Notes: a model not told the origin generated them from the letters alone. Counted from the first letter of the stretch, positions 16,487 to 24,386 are shown. The stretch is 64,000 bases of DNA from Anaerolineales bacterium (GCA_016785015.1 JADHTJ010000001.1:41028-105027), one strand, 5' to 3'. Numbers and translations are program-made.

Positions 16487-16924
16487 CTATGCTTTGGCTT
16501 TGGAGGCACTGACGGATTTTCGAGCCGCGCTCCCAAAGAGTTGGATTCCCATTGTGCCGGCAGCCAGCAGGCCCGCCACCAGGCTGGCCCAGATCAAGAT
16601 CTCACCCACCGGCCAGCCGGTGCGGCAGGGCGAGGGGCAGTAAGATACCAGGGTGCCCACGGCAATGATGAGCAGGAAAAAGAGGTTGAAACCGAAGGCA
16701 GCACCCAGGCCGCGGCGGCTGCCCTGCACTGCCGAAAGCAGCGCCCAAATCCAACCGCCGAACAAGGCCAGGTTGGCCAAAATAGTCAAGCCAACCATGC
16801 TAACGCTGAGAGCCATCTCTTCATAGACGAAATAGAAATCGAGGAACGTGCGGCCCAGAAAGACCATCAAGGAAATCACCGAAAGTGTGATGGCGCCGTT
16901 GAGTGAAGTGAAGATGTTTTTCAT
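16487..16924 (-). CDS. Hypothetical four-helix membrane protein
   Basis: A 145-aa protein with four predicted helices and a short periplasmic or cytoplasmic loop SYCPSPCRTG containing two cysteines. The C-terminus is basic. I do not recognise a family. A strong CACAGGAG box precedes the ATG. It is in tandem with the BNR gene (21-bp gap), so the two probably share an mRNA. Confidence 0.75.
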   Translation of the reverse strand: MKNIFTSLNGAITLSVISLMVFLGRTFLDFYFVYEEMALSVSMVGLTILANLALFGGWIWALLSAVQGSRRGLGAAFGFNLFFLLIIAVGTLVSYCPSPCRTGWPVGEILIWASLVAGLLAAGTMGIQLFGSAARKSVSASKAKA

Positions 16925-16983
16925 TTTGAACTCCTGTGTTATGACTTTGAAACTTTAGGACTTACGCAGTTTGAATGGGAAAT

Positions 16984-17025
16984 CGCCGGGAATAGGGGCG
17001 ACGCTCCCGCCCCCTATTCCCGGCG
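16984..17025. repeat. Long GC-rich hairpin sharing the GGGAATAGGGG core
   Basis: CGCCGGGAATAGGGGCG pairs with CGCCCCCTATTCCCGGCG around a short loop. The GGGAATAGGGG / CCCCTATTCCC core is the same as in the 112-bp element at 9098-9209, but the outer sequences differ. Confidence 0.75.
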
Positions 17026-17056
17026 CACCAAAGCATCAAGTGGGCAACTCCTGAAC

Positions 17057-17671
17057 TCATTGTGCAAGCGCGTGGTGCTCAACAGATGAATCGCTTAACC
17101 GCTGCCCAACTAGCCAGCACCAGACCGGATAGAGCAGCCACCCCGTCCCTGCGCCAGTATAAGAGATCCAAACCAGCGGTCCCTGGCTGAAATTCACCCC
17201 GCTGACCAGCATTGGGCCGGCCAGCAGGCCGAACAACATGGCGATGGCAGCGATGGTGCCCAGACGCACAATCCCAGAGGTCAGGAAAGGCTGTTGCTGG
17301 AGCAAACGATTGACAGCCAGCAGCCAGATGCCCTGAAGACCAAATCCAATCGCTGTATACATGCCGCCGGTCATCCAGCCCATCTGCCCGAAGGCCACCA
17401 GTACGGAGTTGCCAATGATAGCTGCGGCGCCAGCCCAAGCCACCAGCAGATAAAGCATGGCTGTGCGCGGAGCGTGCTGGCGTAACAAGGCCTGAAACTG
17501 CCAGACCAGCAGGGCGCTTAACAGTCCGTTGAGTGCGTTGGTCAGGTCGTTGATCGGACCGAAAACCGGCAGCCCCGCATAGAGCAGGGCCAGGGTAATG
17601 ATGGATACTACGGCTGTGATGGCGATGGCAATGGCGTTTTGGCCAGTAATTTGTACTTTGAAAGTGTTCAT
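17057..17671 (-). CDS. Hypothetical six-helix membrane protein
   Basis: A 204-aa polytopic protein (about six helices) beginning MNTFKVQITGQNAIAIAI. There are no catalytic motifs and no recognised family. Its GGAGG box is about 10 nt from the ATG. The START/SRPBCC gene ends 9 bp upstream, so the two are likely co-expressed. Confidence 0.75.
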   Translation of the reverse strand: MNTFKVQITGQNAIAIAITAVVSIITLALLYAGLPVFGPINDLTNALNGLLSALLVWQFQALLRQHAPRTAMLYLLVAWAGAAAIIGNSVLVAFGQMGWMTGGMYTAIGFGLQGIWLLAVNRLLQQQPFLTSGIVRLGTIAAIAMLFGLLAGPMLVSGVNFSQGPLVWISYTGAGTGWLLYPVWCWLVGQRLSDSSVEHHALAQ

Positions 17672-17680
17672 GTGTGGTTG

Positions 17681-18112
17681 CTATTCCTCCAAAACTTGCT
17701 TGAGCTTGGCCAGATCTTTCTCCATCTGGCTTTGCTGCTGATTTGCGATCACTGGCTCAGCCAGCTTGAAGAAGCCACCCGGCTCGACATCAACGGTATC
17801 GGTCACGCGCACCTCTTTAGGGGTTGGCTCAAAGGCAGTTCCGCCGGACAGGGGGAAAGGTCCTTTAGTGGACTTCCAGGCATAGCGCACATGCGGCTCA
17901 TAGGCTGTAATCTCGCCCTGTGTTTCAATCTTGCGCCCCATCACCTGGACGATGTACTGGTACGTTGTCCCAACGCCAATTGAGCCATTTGAAATAGCTT
18001 TGGCTGCGATGATGCCTGACTGCCACCGGGCAGCATTGTTGACATCGGTCACGAAGTCGAATATTTCCTCGATCGGATGGTTTATTATGATATTTGCTTC
18101 TATTGTAGCCAT
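17681..18112 (-). CDS. SRPBCC (START-like) family protein
   Basis: A 143-aa protein with the helix-grip/polyketide cyclase pattern: EANIIINHPIEEIFDFVTDV, NAARWQSGI, then IGVGTTYQYIVQVMGR and RVTDTVDVEPGGFFKLAEP. Members bind hydrophobic ligands, but the ligand here is unknown. The TAAAGGAGAATTT box supports the start. It is located between the cytochrome c gene and a membrane protein gene of the same strand. Confidence 0.9.
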   Translation of the reverse strand: MATIEANIIINHPIEEIFDFVTDVNNAARWQSGIIAAKAISNGSIGVGTTYQYIVQVMGRKIETQGEITAYEPHVRYAWKSTKGPFPLSGGTAFEPTPKEVRVTDTVDVEPGGFFKLAEPVIANQQQSQMEKDLAKLKQVLEE

Positions 18113-18132
18113 ATAAATTCTCCTTTATTTCC

Positions 18133-18195
18133 AACCTGAAAGGTCTTGCGAAGCGCTTTGAACAAAGCGAACAGCTGAGACCTTTCAGGTTTTTA
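18133..18195. terminator. AACCTGAAAGGTC hairpin with T-tract
   Basis: Perfect 13-nt arms AACCTGAAAGGTC / GACCTTTCAGGTT are separated by 33 nt, with TTTTT on the plus side. It lies between the cytochrome c stop and the SRPBCC start and could attenuate read-through. Similar GACCTTT-type arms occur at 19972-20004. Confidence 0.55.
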
Positions 18196-18207
18196 GTAAT
18201 GACAGTG

Positions 18208-19110
18208 TTATTTCGAAGGTGTTTCCAACGCGGGCAGCGATTGCAGGTACATGAACATGGCCGTGAGATCGTCATCGGTCATGTTCGCAATCGATTTCCA
18301 GGGCATAAAGGCGGGGTCCAACTGGCGGCCGTAGGGCGTGGTTCCAGTACGCATGGTCTCGATGAACTCTTCTGCTGTCCAGATGGCCAGCACGCCGCCA
18401 GGGGTCAGGTTTGAACTGAATGGCGATCCAGGTTCTGGGGATTGCTGTCCAGCGAGATCGGGCCCATGACAGGTTGAGCAGTCCCCGGTGTTGACCAGGT
18501 ATTCGCCATATTCAGTGGTCACGCCACGCGCTGGCGCTGAGGGGCGCGGTGCTTGGTGATCGATGACTTCTGCAGAAAGCACGTCTCCGAAGAGTCCCAG
18601 TGCGATCAAAATTTTGCCCATGGGTTTGGCTGCGTTCACTCCCAGTTCGTTCTCCACTGGGGGAGCCGATTTCAAGTAGGCAATAATGGCACCCAGATCC
18701 CCGTCGCTGAAATACCAGTATCCTTTAGATGGCATGATCATCAGCGGTCTGCCGTCAGCAGCAATGCCATGGCGGATGGCTCGTACGAAGTCCACATCGC
18801 TGTATGAAATGCCAACGCCACCTTTCCCAGATGTCAGATTGCCGGCTGGGGTATAGCCAATGGCGGGATCATCGAAGATCACTGTCCCTGCCAGGTCATC
18901 CCCATGGCAACCAGCACAGGAAGCAGCATAGAGATAGGCGCCCCGTTCAAGGGCGGCTGCATCCTCGGGGATGCTGATAGCAGCGGGTTGCACAGCATAA
19001 GTTTTGTTCAAGCGTGAGGTACCGATAGTGAACATAACACCGACGAAGATCACTACCAGGCCGACCAACACACCCAGTCCAATGCCTATCCATTTGAGAA
19101 TTTTTCGCAT
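18208..19110 (-). CDS. Membrane-anchored di-haem cytochrome c
   Basis: A 300-aa protein with one N-terminal anchor helix (residues 7-30) and two periplasmic class I cytochrome c domains. Haem sites are CAGCH at residues 65-69 and CSTCH at 211-215. Met-rich segments that can give the sixth ligand follow (LMIMPSKGYW near 124, DPAFMPWKS near the end). It resembles the electron-donating cytochrome subunits of alcohol dehydrogenases, cbb3 oxidases and NO reductases. A CGGAGGAAAATC box precedes the ATG. It lies downstream of a CyoE homologue and the oxidase-like 12-helix protein on the same strand, so a role as their electron carrier is plausible but inferred. Confidence 0.93.
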   Translation of the reverse strand: MRKILKWIGIGLGVLVGLVVIFVGVMFTIGTSRLNKTYAVQPAAISIPEDAAALERGAYLYAASCAGCHGDDLAGTVIFDDPAIGYTPAGNLTSGKGGVGISYSDVDFVRAIRHGIAADGRPLMIMPSKGYWYFSDGDLGAIIAYLKSAPPVENELGVNAAKPMGKILIALGLFGDVLSAEVIDHQAPRPSAPARGVTTEYGEYLVNTGDCSTCHGPDLAGQQSPEPGSPFSSNLTPGGVLAIWTAEEFIETMRTGTTPYGRQLDPAFMPWKSIANMTDDDLTAMFMYLQSLPALETPSK

Positions 19111-19176
19111 GATTTTCCTCCGATAAATGAGATGACCCCATCTTACCGGTCGGATTTCCCTTTGTCATGATGCTGG

Positions 19177-19208
19177 TGTCCCGATTCTGTTCGGGACATT
19201 TTGTCCCG
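19177..19208. promoter_or_regulatory. Triple TGTCCCG half-site array upstream of cytochrome c
   Basis: TGTCCCG-attctgt-TCGGGACA forms one palindrome, and CGGGACA-TTT-TGTCCCG forms a second one sharing the middle half-site. The array ends about 67 bp before the cytochrome c ATG. This overlapping design looks like cooperative binding of a dimeric regulator. A plausible -10 (TAAGAT) lies at 19140-19145. Confidence 0.5.
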
Positions 19209-19211
19209 GTT

Positions 19212-19249
19212 TAAAACAAACAACCCCGACCTTCGAAGCGGCCGGGGCT
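19212..19249 (-). terminator. Terminator after the 221-aa membrane protein
   Basis: On the minus strand, the stem CCCCGGCCG..GGTCGGGG with a TTCGAA-containing loop is followed by TTGTTTGTTTT. It lies about 30 nt after the stop of the gene at 19278, separating that transcript from the cytochrome c gene. Confidence 0.75.
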
Positions 19250-19277
19250 GCATAAGATTGTTCGAATTCAATCGATA

Positions 19278-19943
19278 TTATGCGATTGAACTGTTTTTGG
19301 CGAGAGATTTAGCAGGCGCAAATATGCTCTTAGCCAACAAACCCATACCAGCAATGATCAGTCCCCAACCGACCACGCTCATCGTCAGGTTGAAGGCATC
19401 GCCGTAGTTGATCCCATTGATGGTGTGAGTCGAGGCCATCATGAATTGGATGGTCAGGCTGAGAGAACCGGTCACGATCGCCGCCGCGCCGCCTGCGGTT
19501 TCAGAATCTTTCTTCTTGGCCTTGGTGAAATCAACTTTTTCCCAAACCCCGGGGATCTTGAAGATCAGGAAGATGATCAAAGTCAGCACCGTGGCGTAAA
19601 CCACCCCATCGACGGGCATGGAGCTGCCGCGCAGGGCGCGCGAGGTAATGATATGGATCACTCCCACAACGGTGGCGCCAATCAGGCTGATCAGGCTGTA
19701 GCGATAAGCATTGTCGCGTCCCTTGATCAACAGCACCACAGCGCGCACCATCATCACACCAAATGCCACTGTGACAAGCACGTACAAAATATATAACCAT
19801 TGGAAATTCGCAATGGCTGCAAATTTCGGGCCATATCCTTTGGGGTTCAAAGCCACGCAAGTTGTCCCCGCGCCCCCGGCAACATTGAAGAGGGCGGAAA
19901 TACTAAGAAACAGAATACCAATGAAACGCAGAAACTTACCCAT
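19278..19943 (-). CDS. Hypothetical five-helix membrane protein
   Basis: A 221-aa polytopic protein beginning MGKFLRFIGILFLSISALFN, with an early exported loop TTCVALNPKGYGPKF and about six helices. A short PGVWEKVDF segment resembles PGMWEKV at the end of the Crp/Fnr-controlled membrane protein at 29698, but I cannot show homology. No known family is recognised. A strong TAGGAGGCA box precedes the ATG. It is the last gene of the run from 25145 to 19278 before a terminator. Confidence 0.75.
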   Translation of the reverse strand: MGKFLRFIGILFLSISALFNVAGGAGTTCVALNPKGYGPKFAAIANFQWLYILYVLVTVAFGVMMVRAVVLLIKGRDNAYRYSLISLIGATVVGVIHIITSRALRGSSMPVDGVVYATVLTLIIFLIFKIPGVWEKVDFTKAKKKDSETAGGAAAIVTGSLSLTIQFMMASTHTINGINYGDAFNLTMSVVGWGLIIAGMGLLAKSIFAPAKSLAKNSSIA

Positions 19944-19971
19944 GATAGTGCCTCCTAAAAGTAATAAACTT

Positions 19972-20004
19972 AGACCTTTAGGGTTTTGGAAACCCTAAAG
20001 GTCT
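19972..20004. repeat. Perfect AGACCTTTAGGGTTT hairpin
   Basis: AGACCTTTAGGGTTT-tgg-AAACCCTAAAGGTCT is a perfect 15-nt stem with a 3-nt loop between two membrane protein genes. There is no T-run, so it is more likely an mRNA-stabilising or REP-like hairpin than a terminator. Confidence 0.6.
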
Positions 20005-20010
20005 CTTGAA

Positions 20011-20607
20011 CTAAACAAACGTAAATCCAGCCACAAAGGCCGCCGTCGTCAGCAGCAAAAGACCGGGAAAAACGGCCAGAATGCGCCCGCGTGAGAGCAA
20101 CGGTTTTCCAGCCTTAAGAAACGAGAGCAAGAGCCCACCCAAACCGATCAACATGCCACCGATACCCACCCATGCAAATCCACCTGGGGTTTTAGCCTGG
20201 AATGCTATTACGATGGGGAGAAAGAAGATCGTCAATCCTGCCACCCCATGCACGACTGCCAAAGTGATTACGGCCAACTTTTTAGGTCCGACAAGGCGAG
20301 TAGCCACAATCGCCAGGAAGCCCATCACCGTAAATATACCGTATGGGATCAGGATCGGGCGAATGAATTGAGCGACCAACCCCAAGGCCAGGCTTAGGGG
20401 GATCAGCGTAGAAGCGATGACAACCAGCGGCGAATCGAGCACTTCAAACCCCAAGATGAGCATCATCAAACTGGCGATCACAATCACGCCGAAGCCAATT
20501 GTATAACAAGCAATCGCCATAGAACTCAGGCCAGCAATCCCCTGAACGACCTGGTACGAGGCCAGTAGCGCAGTAATGAGCAGCAGGATGCGGTCGAGTG
20601 GTTTCAT
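20011..20607 (-). CDS. Hypothetical seven-helix membrane protein, paralogue A
   Basis: A 198-aa polytopic protein with about seven helices. It is clearly related to the 211-aa protein at 24510: both contain a HGVAGL..IF..P segment, a K(T/A)P.GF.WVGIGG loop and an LIG.GGL helix. The shared histidine in HGVAG could bind haem or a quinone, but this is a guess. The family is not recognised. A GGGAGAGGGG box precedes the ATG. It follows the CyoE-like gene by 44 bp on the same strand. Confidence 0.8.
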   Translation of the reverse strand: MKPLDRILLLITALLASYQVVQGIAGLSSMAIACYTIGFGVIVIASLMMLILGFEVLDSPLVVIASTLIPLSLALGLVAQFIRPILIPYGIFTVMGFLAIVATRLVGPKKLAVITLAVVHGVAGLTIFFLPIVIAFQAKTPGGFAWVGIGGMLIGLGGLLLSFLKAGKPLLSRGRILAVFPGLLLLTTAAFVAGFTFV

Positions 20608-20615
20608 ATATAAAT

Positions 20616-20638
20616 CCCCTCTCCCTTGGGGAGAGGGG
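20616..20638. repeat. CCCCTCTCCCTTGGGGAGAGGGG hairpin
   Basis: A perfect palindrome followed by gctaggggtgagg, a wording that recurs widely in bacterial genomes as a dispersed repeat. Here it supplies the ribosome-binding region of the downstream 198-aa gene. Confidence 0.6.
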
Positions 20639-20651
20639 CTAGGGGTGAGGT

Positions 20652-21527
20652 TTAGATAACATCCAGAACGATCATCACCATCGCCCCTAACATGAAGAGC
20701 GAGGCGTATTTAAACAAGCCAAAATTGACGCGCTCCGAGGGGCGTACCGACATAGCGATGGCCAGACCCAGCAGGCCCACTGAGAGCACGCCGATCAGTC
20801 GCAGATAGCCCCAATCCATGCCAATGCCCACTGCTGCGGCGATCATGGCTACAGCCGCGATCACGCTAGAGATGGCAATGGTTACGCGTGTGAATTGGAA
20901 GCCATAGGTTAATGGGAAGGTCGGCACACCGGCTGTTTTGTAATCATCAAAGTAGCGCATGGAGAAGGTCAGGATGTGTGTGGGGATCCAAAACAGGATG
21001 GCAAAAGTCAACGCCAGGCCAATCCAATCGATATAACCCAGGCCAAGGGCGCGCCCAGCCAACACAGGCATACCACCAGAGATACCGCCCCAAACGATGC
21101 TCCAGCAGGTGCGCCGTTTGAGCCAAATGGTGTAGATGACTACATCGAAGAACAATCCCGCAAAAACAATGGCGCCATAAAGCAGGTCGATGGCCAGCGC
21201 CCAGCCAATCCCCAAGATGGAAATCAACAGTCCAAAACGCAGGGCCTCTGGGGGCGAGATGATCCCCGCGGGCAAAGGGCGCCAGCAGGTGCGGTTCATG
21301 CGGGCATCGATATCGCGGTCGTACCACATGTTCAGCACCGTCGAGCCGCTGATGGAAATAAACAAACTCCCGGTCACGCTTAGTACCGTGCCAATATTAA
21401 AGACCGGACAACGGGCGCTCATATAGCCAGCCAGGCCCGTAAGCAATAATAGAAATGTTTGCAGGCTCTTGATGAGAGGCCAGTATTTGGCCTTCAGGGT
21501 GCGGAGTGCGGAGTACGATTTTGGCAT
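20652..21527 (-). CDS. cyoE: Protohaem IX farnesyltransferase-like UbiA prenyltransferase
   Basis: Integral membrane prenyltransferase, predicted to convert haem B to haem O for haem-copper oxidases. Family motifs are both present: NMWYDRDIDARMNRT (NxxxDxxxD type, followed by RPLPAG) and WIPTHILTFSMRYFDDYKTAGVP (second Asp-rich loop). SIVWGGISGGMP is typical of the CyoE/CtaB branch. About nine helices are present. A TTG start at 21560 is also possible; ATG 21527 is chosen, though no good Shine-Dalgarno box is seen for either. Its placement beside an oxidase-like 12-helix protein suggests it makes that protein's haem. Confidence 0.88.
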   Translation of the reverse strand: MPKSYSALRTLKAKYWPLIKSLQTFLLLLTGLAGYMSARCPVFNIGTVLSVTGSLFISISGSTVLNMWYDRDIDARMNRTCWRPLPAGIISPPEALRFGLLISILGIGWALAIDLLYGAIVFAGLFFDVVIYTIWLKRRTCWSIVWGGISGGMPVLAGRALGLGYIDWIGLALTFAILFWIPTHILTFSMRYFDDYKTAGVPTFPLTYGFQFTRVTIAISSVIAAVAMIAAAVGIGMDWGYLRLIGVLSVGLLGLAIAMSVRPSERVNFGLFKYASLFMLGAMVMIVLDVI

Positions 21528-21610
21528 AATGTGTTTGAATGTCGGTTCAGGTATCAGCAATGTGACACCATTATACCGAACATCTAATATCCAATACCTG
21601 ATTACCTAAA

Positions 21611-22564
21611 TTAATCTTGCGCACAACGGAAACCGGCCGCCGCGCTGTAGTATGTGGGACTGGCGCTGTTATTCTTCCAGACACGCAGGTCAACCTCATA
21701 GCTGTAGAAGCTGCCGCCGCGCAAATAACGGTAATGCTGATCTTCATACACGTCACCTGTCCACTGCCAGACATTCCCAGCCATATCGTAAAGGCCGTAA
21801 GGGCTGTCCGAATCCTGGGTTTCGTACCCTTCGTAGGTTTTGCCATTGTAGAAACCCACCGGGGTCGTATTGCCTAACTTGCCAAACATCTTCTCGAACA
21901 GGTCGAAGGATGAGTAAAAGTTGGCGTTATTGGCTTCGATCTCTGTGCCCCAGGGGAAGGGTAAGGCATAGCCATCTTCGCCGATTTCGGTGCCGCGGGC
22001 GGCCTTTTCCCACTCGACCTCACTGGGCAGACGCAAGCCGTAAAATTCGCAGTAGGCACTCGCACCGAACCAGGAAACCATGGTCATGGGGTGGTTGGCA
22101 TAGGCAGGTATGGCGGCAAAGCTTTGCCCATTATAGGTCAGGCGTAGCCCGTCTTCGTCAAGAGGCACGTAGAGCTTATCGCCGGCTTTGATTTCTTCTT
22201 CGTGCTTGTAGCCATGGAATTCATCACCAGGGTAGTACCCGGCCACACCATCTGCAATATGCACACTTTCCCCGGCTTCTACTTCGACCTCGCCGATGCG
22301 AATTTCGCCAGCGGCTAAGGCTTTGTTGAGGAAGCTGGCATATTGTTCATTGGTCACATTAGTGACCATGATCTGGTATTCATCCACAGGAGTCATATGG
22401 TCGTGCTGCCCGTAGGGGAATTCACCTGTAGGAACAGTTACCCAGGAATCTGGATCAATACCCGTTTCGATATATGGTGGGGTGATAGCGCCAACATTGG
22501 GAGCGGGGGCACAGGCTGATACCAGCACAATGAGCGTCATAATGGTGAAGAGGGCGCGTTTCAT
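21611..22564 (-). CDS. Formylglycine-generating-enzyme-like (FGE-sulfatase domain) lipoprotein
   Basis: A 317-aa exported lipoprotein (signal helix then LVSACAP lipobox). The mature part is a SUMF1/FGE fold: TGEFPYGQHD, EYQIMVTNVTNEQYASFL, PMTMVSWFGASAYCEFYGLRLPSEVEWEKAARG, SPYGLYDMAGNVWQWTGD and LRGGSFYSY. The C-terminal cysteine pair that binds copper in true FGE is missing (only a final FRCAQD cysteine), so it is probably a structural or binding version. Its ATG overlaps the stop of the 12-helix protein (ATGA), which implies translational coupling and a shared function, perhaps as its extracytoplasmic subunit. Confidence 0.88.
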   Translation of the reverse strand: MKRALFTIMTLIVLVSACAPAPNVGAITPPYIETGIDPDSWVTVPTGEFPYGQHDHMTPVDEYQIMVTNVTNEQYASFLNKALAAGEIRIGEVEVEAGESVHIADGVAGYYPGDEFHGYKHEEEIKAGDKLYVPLDEDGLRLTYNGQSFAAIPAYANHPMTMVSWFGASAYCEFYGLRLPSEVEWEKAARGTEIGEDGYALPFPWGTEIEANNANFYSSFDLFEKMFGKLGNTTPVGFYNGKTYEGYETQDSDSPYGLYDMAGNVWQWTGDVYEDQHYRYLRGGSFYSYEVDLRVWKNNSASPTYYSAAAGFRCAQD

Positions 22565-24096
22565 TTTAACTCCTCCTCCAGGGCTGCTTCTAGTTCTTCG
22601 AGTTTGCGTTTGCTCTCAGCGATCTCTTCCTCTGCACGCAGCCTGCGTTCAGTTTTGAGTTCATCCGCCCAGCGGCCATTCGCCAGGAACAGATCGTACA
22701 AGCGCCACAACATAAATACAGCCAGAGCAACTAGCACCGCTGCCAGGCCGATGTCTGTCAGTAGCATGGTCCAATTGACAACATTCTGCTGCTCGATCTC
22801 GGTCACGAACAGGCGCTTCATCGAGAAGACAGTCACCGCCCCAAAGGCCAGATCAGACATGATGATCACAATCCAGCCGAACCACTTGCGGGCTTTGCCT
22901 TTCATCCCGGCAATATCAGCATAATAGAACAAGATGATCGTGGCGATGATGCCGGAGAGGATATGCCAGTGTCCGGTGAGCGTGATGCGTTCATCCCTGT
23001 GGGGCCAAACCCGAAAGATCTCGTCGAGCTTGACAGCCATGAAGATACCCACACCACTTACAGTGAAATTCATGAAAACCATTTGCCAGCCAGCACCGAA
23101 CTTGAGCGGATCACGTAACAAGGCGGTCATTTTTTGGAAGAAATTAGGTTTATCGATGTCGGTTGTGCCTTCTTTGATGAGCACATCCCAGGAGTAAATT
23201 ACATACATCAGCGCTGCGAACATCACCAATACTGACCCTACGTAGATGGTGGTATGCGCCCAGGGCAGCCAAACCACCGAGAGAGCACCGGCTGTGATCA
23301 CAATCGTTCCAATGATCATCATGGGCATAGCAATCTTGTGGTAAATGCCTTTGAATTTCATCCAGTTGCCCACAATCAATGTCAGCGCCACGGCGATGAG
23401 AGTCAGCATGATGTGCAGGTGACCAATGATGGCTTTTTGCAGGGCAGTCTTGTGAGGCACGCGGATCAGGTCTTCCCCGAGGAAGGTTTCGTGGCCATTG
23501 CCCCAATAAGAACCAGTTACCGCGCCAAAGGTAGCAGACAGCAATGTTGCCACCGCCATCACAAAAAAGGCCACTCTTTCCAGGTCAACACCCTTCTTTG
23601 TCTTGGCTTTGGGGGACTCTGGGGGCAAAAGATATTCTTTATTCCAGGGCCACAAGGCTGCTGCGAAGAGGATACCGCCAAAAAACACCAGCGATTGACC
23701 CACCAGGAATAGTCCGTGGAAGACAAAGTTATGCCCAAAATACCCGAAGAGCAAACCAAATATCATTGCTGTCAGATACCCAATGGTAATCGTGGCATTA
23801 ATAGTGGTCTGCTGATGCTTTTTCATGGGCAGCATGCCGGTAATGAAATAAACTTCTACAGCGACAACGGTCATGGCAATAGTGTGATAGAGCATGATGA
23901 TGCGGCCCTCGCGTTCAGCTTGGATTAGAACCATGCCAAACAGGCGTACCACGACATCTCTAACACCCCATTCGACCATGGGACCGGAGAGCATGCCCCA
24001 GATGGCTGTTACCAGCGAAATCATGGCGATGGCAACCAACGCTAACCCTTTAGTCGAGCTAAAGAGGTAATTCCAACGTTGTTTCAATGCTTGCAT
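22561..24096 (-). CDS. 12-helix His-rich protein, divergent haem-copper-oxidase-subunit-I-like
   Basis: A 511-aa protein with twelve predicted helices and a charged C-terminal coiled coil (480-511). The ATG at 24096 (AGGAGTCTCTTT box) is preferred because the 18 earlier codons come from a hairpin repeat. Helix 2 has LYH71. Helix 6 has GHLH (226, 228). Helix 10 has GHWH (376, 378). The segments IRVPHKTALQKAIIGHLHIM and FRVWPHRDERITLTGHWHIL are exactly 150 residues apart and alike, so helices 5-8 and 9-12 look like repeats. This matches the three-fold pseudosymmetry and GHxH of haem-copper oxidases (cbb3-like GHVH). HPEVY and HH copper-site motifs are not seen. It could be a new oxidase/NO-reductase relative or a haem electron-transfer protein. 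It is coupled to the FGE-like gene. Confidence 0.6.
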   Translation of the reverse strand: MQALKQRWNYLFSSTKGLALVAIAMISLVTAIWGMLSGPMVEWGVRDVVVRLFGMVLIQAEREGRIIMLYHTIAMTVVAVEVYFITGMLPMKKHQQTTINATITIGYLTAMIFGLLFGYFGHNFVFHGLFLVGQSLVFFGGILFAAALWPWNKEYLLPPESPKAKTKKGVDLERVAFFVMAVATLLSATFGAVTGSYWGNGHETFLGEDLIRVPHKTALQKAIIGHLHIMLTLIAVALTLIVGNWMKFKGIYHKIAMPMMIIGTIVITAGALSVVWLPWAHTTIYVGSVLVMFAALMYVIYSWDVLIKEGTTDIDKPNFFQKMTALLRDPLKFGAGWQMVFMNFTVSGVGIFMAVKLDEIFRVWPHRDERITLTGHWHILSGIIATIILFYYADIAGMKGKARKWFGWIVIIMSDLAFGAVTVFSMKRLFVTEIEQQNVVNWTMLLTDIGLAAVLVALAVFMLWRLYDLFLANGRWADELKTERRLRAEEEIAESKRKLEELEAALEEELK

Positions 24097-24110
24097 AAAG
24101 AGACTCCTAC

Positions 24111-24160
24111 GCGAGAGAGCGTCGCTTAGCGTACCTAAGTACGTCCACACGCTCTCTTGC
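24111..24160. repeat. GCGAGAGAGCGT nested hairpin
   Basis: GCGAGAGAGCGT and ACGCTCTCTTGC arms enclose a second palindrome, GTAC-ctaa-GTAC. A further CCGACG..CGTCGG hairpin follows at 24165-24182. The repeat lies just upstream of the Shine-Dalgarno box of the 12-helix protein gene and accounts for the spurious N-terminal extension in the ORF track. The GAGAGAG arm recalls the hairpin at 43109-43152. Confidence 0.65.
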
Positions 24161-24203
24161 TGCCCCGACGCAAGTGCGTCGGAGCGCTATTCGATTTCAT
24201 TTG

Positions 24204-24326
24204 TGACTCTACTGCAAAAACTACCAGATGAAGGCTTCCGCCGGAATATATGGGGGTGGTTGCTCCGCAACCACCCCCATATATTCCGGCGGGAAACTTG
24301 CTTGGTGGCTTTTTGCAGTAGAGTCA
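24204..24326. repeat. 123-bp palindromic MITE-like element, copy 2
   Basis: Starts TGACTCTACTGCAAAAA and ends with its perfect complement, TTTTTGCAGTAGAGTCA. The inner CCGCCGGAATATATGGGGGT arms pair around TTGCTCCGCAA. It is inverted relative to the copy at 2466-2588 and has exactly the same length. It is inserted in the intergenic region between the two membrane protein genes. Confidence 0.88.
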
Positions 24327-24386
24327 TTTGTGCAAAAGATAACATACTGCGCGCAAGTTGTCTTTGACAAAAGGCAAGTTCACAGG

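Noticed and set aside
22561-24096. Direct naming as NorB or CcoN
   Set aside because: The copper-site motifs (HPEVY-like, HH) of these subunits are not seen, so only superfamily-level resemblance is claimed.
24097-24150. 18-residue N-terminal extension of the 12-helix protein
   Set aside because: Encoded by a hairpin repeat; a good Shine-Dalgarno box precedes ATG 24096.
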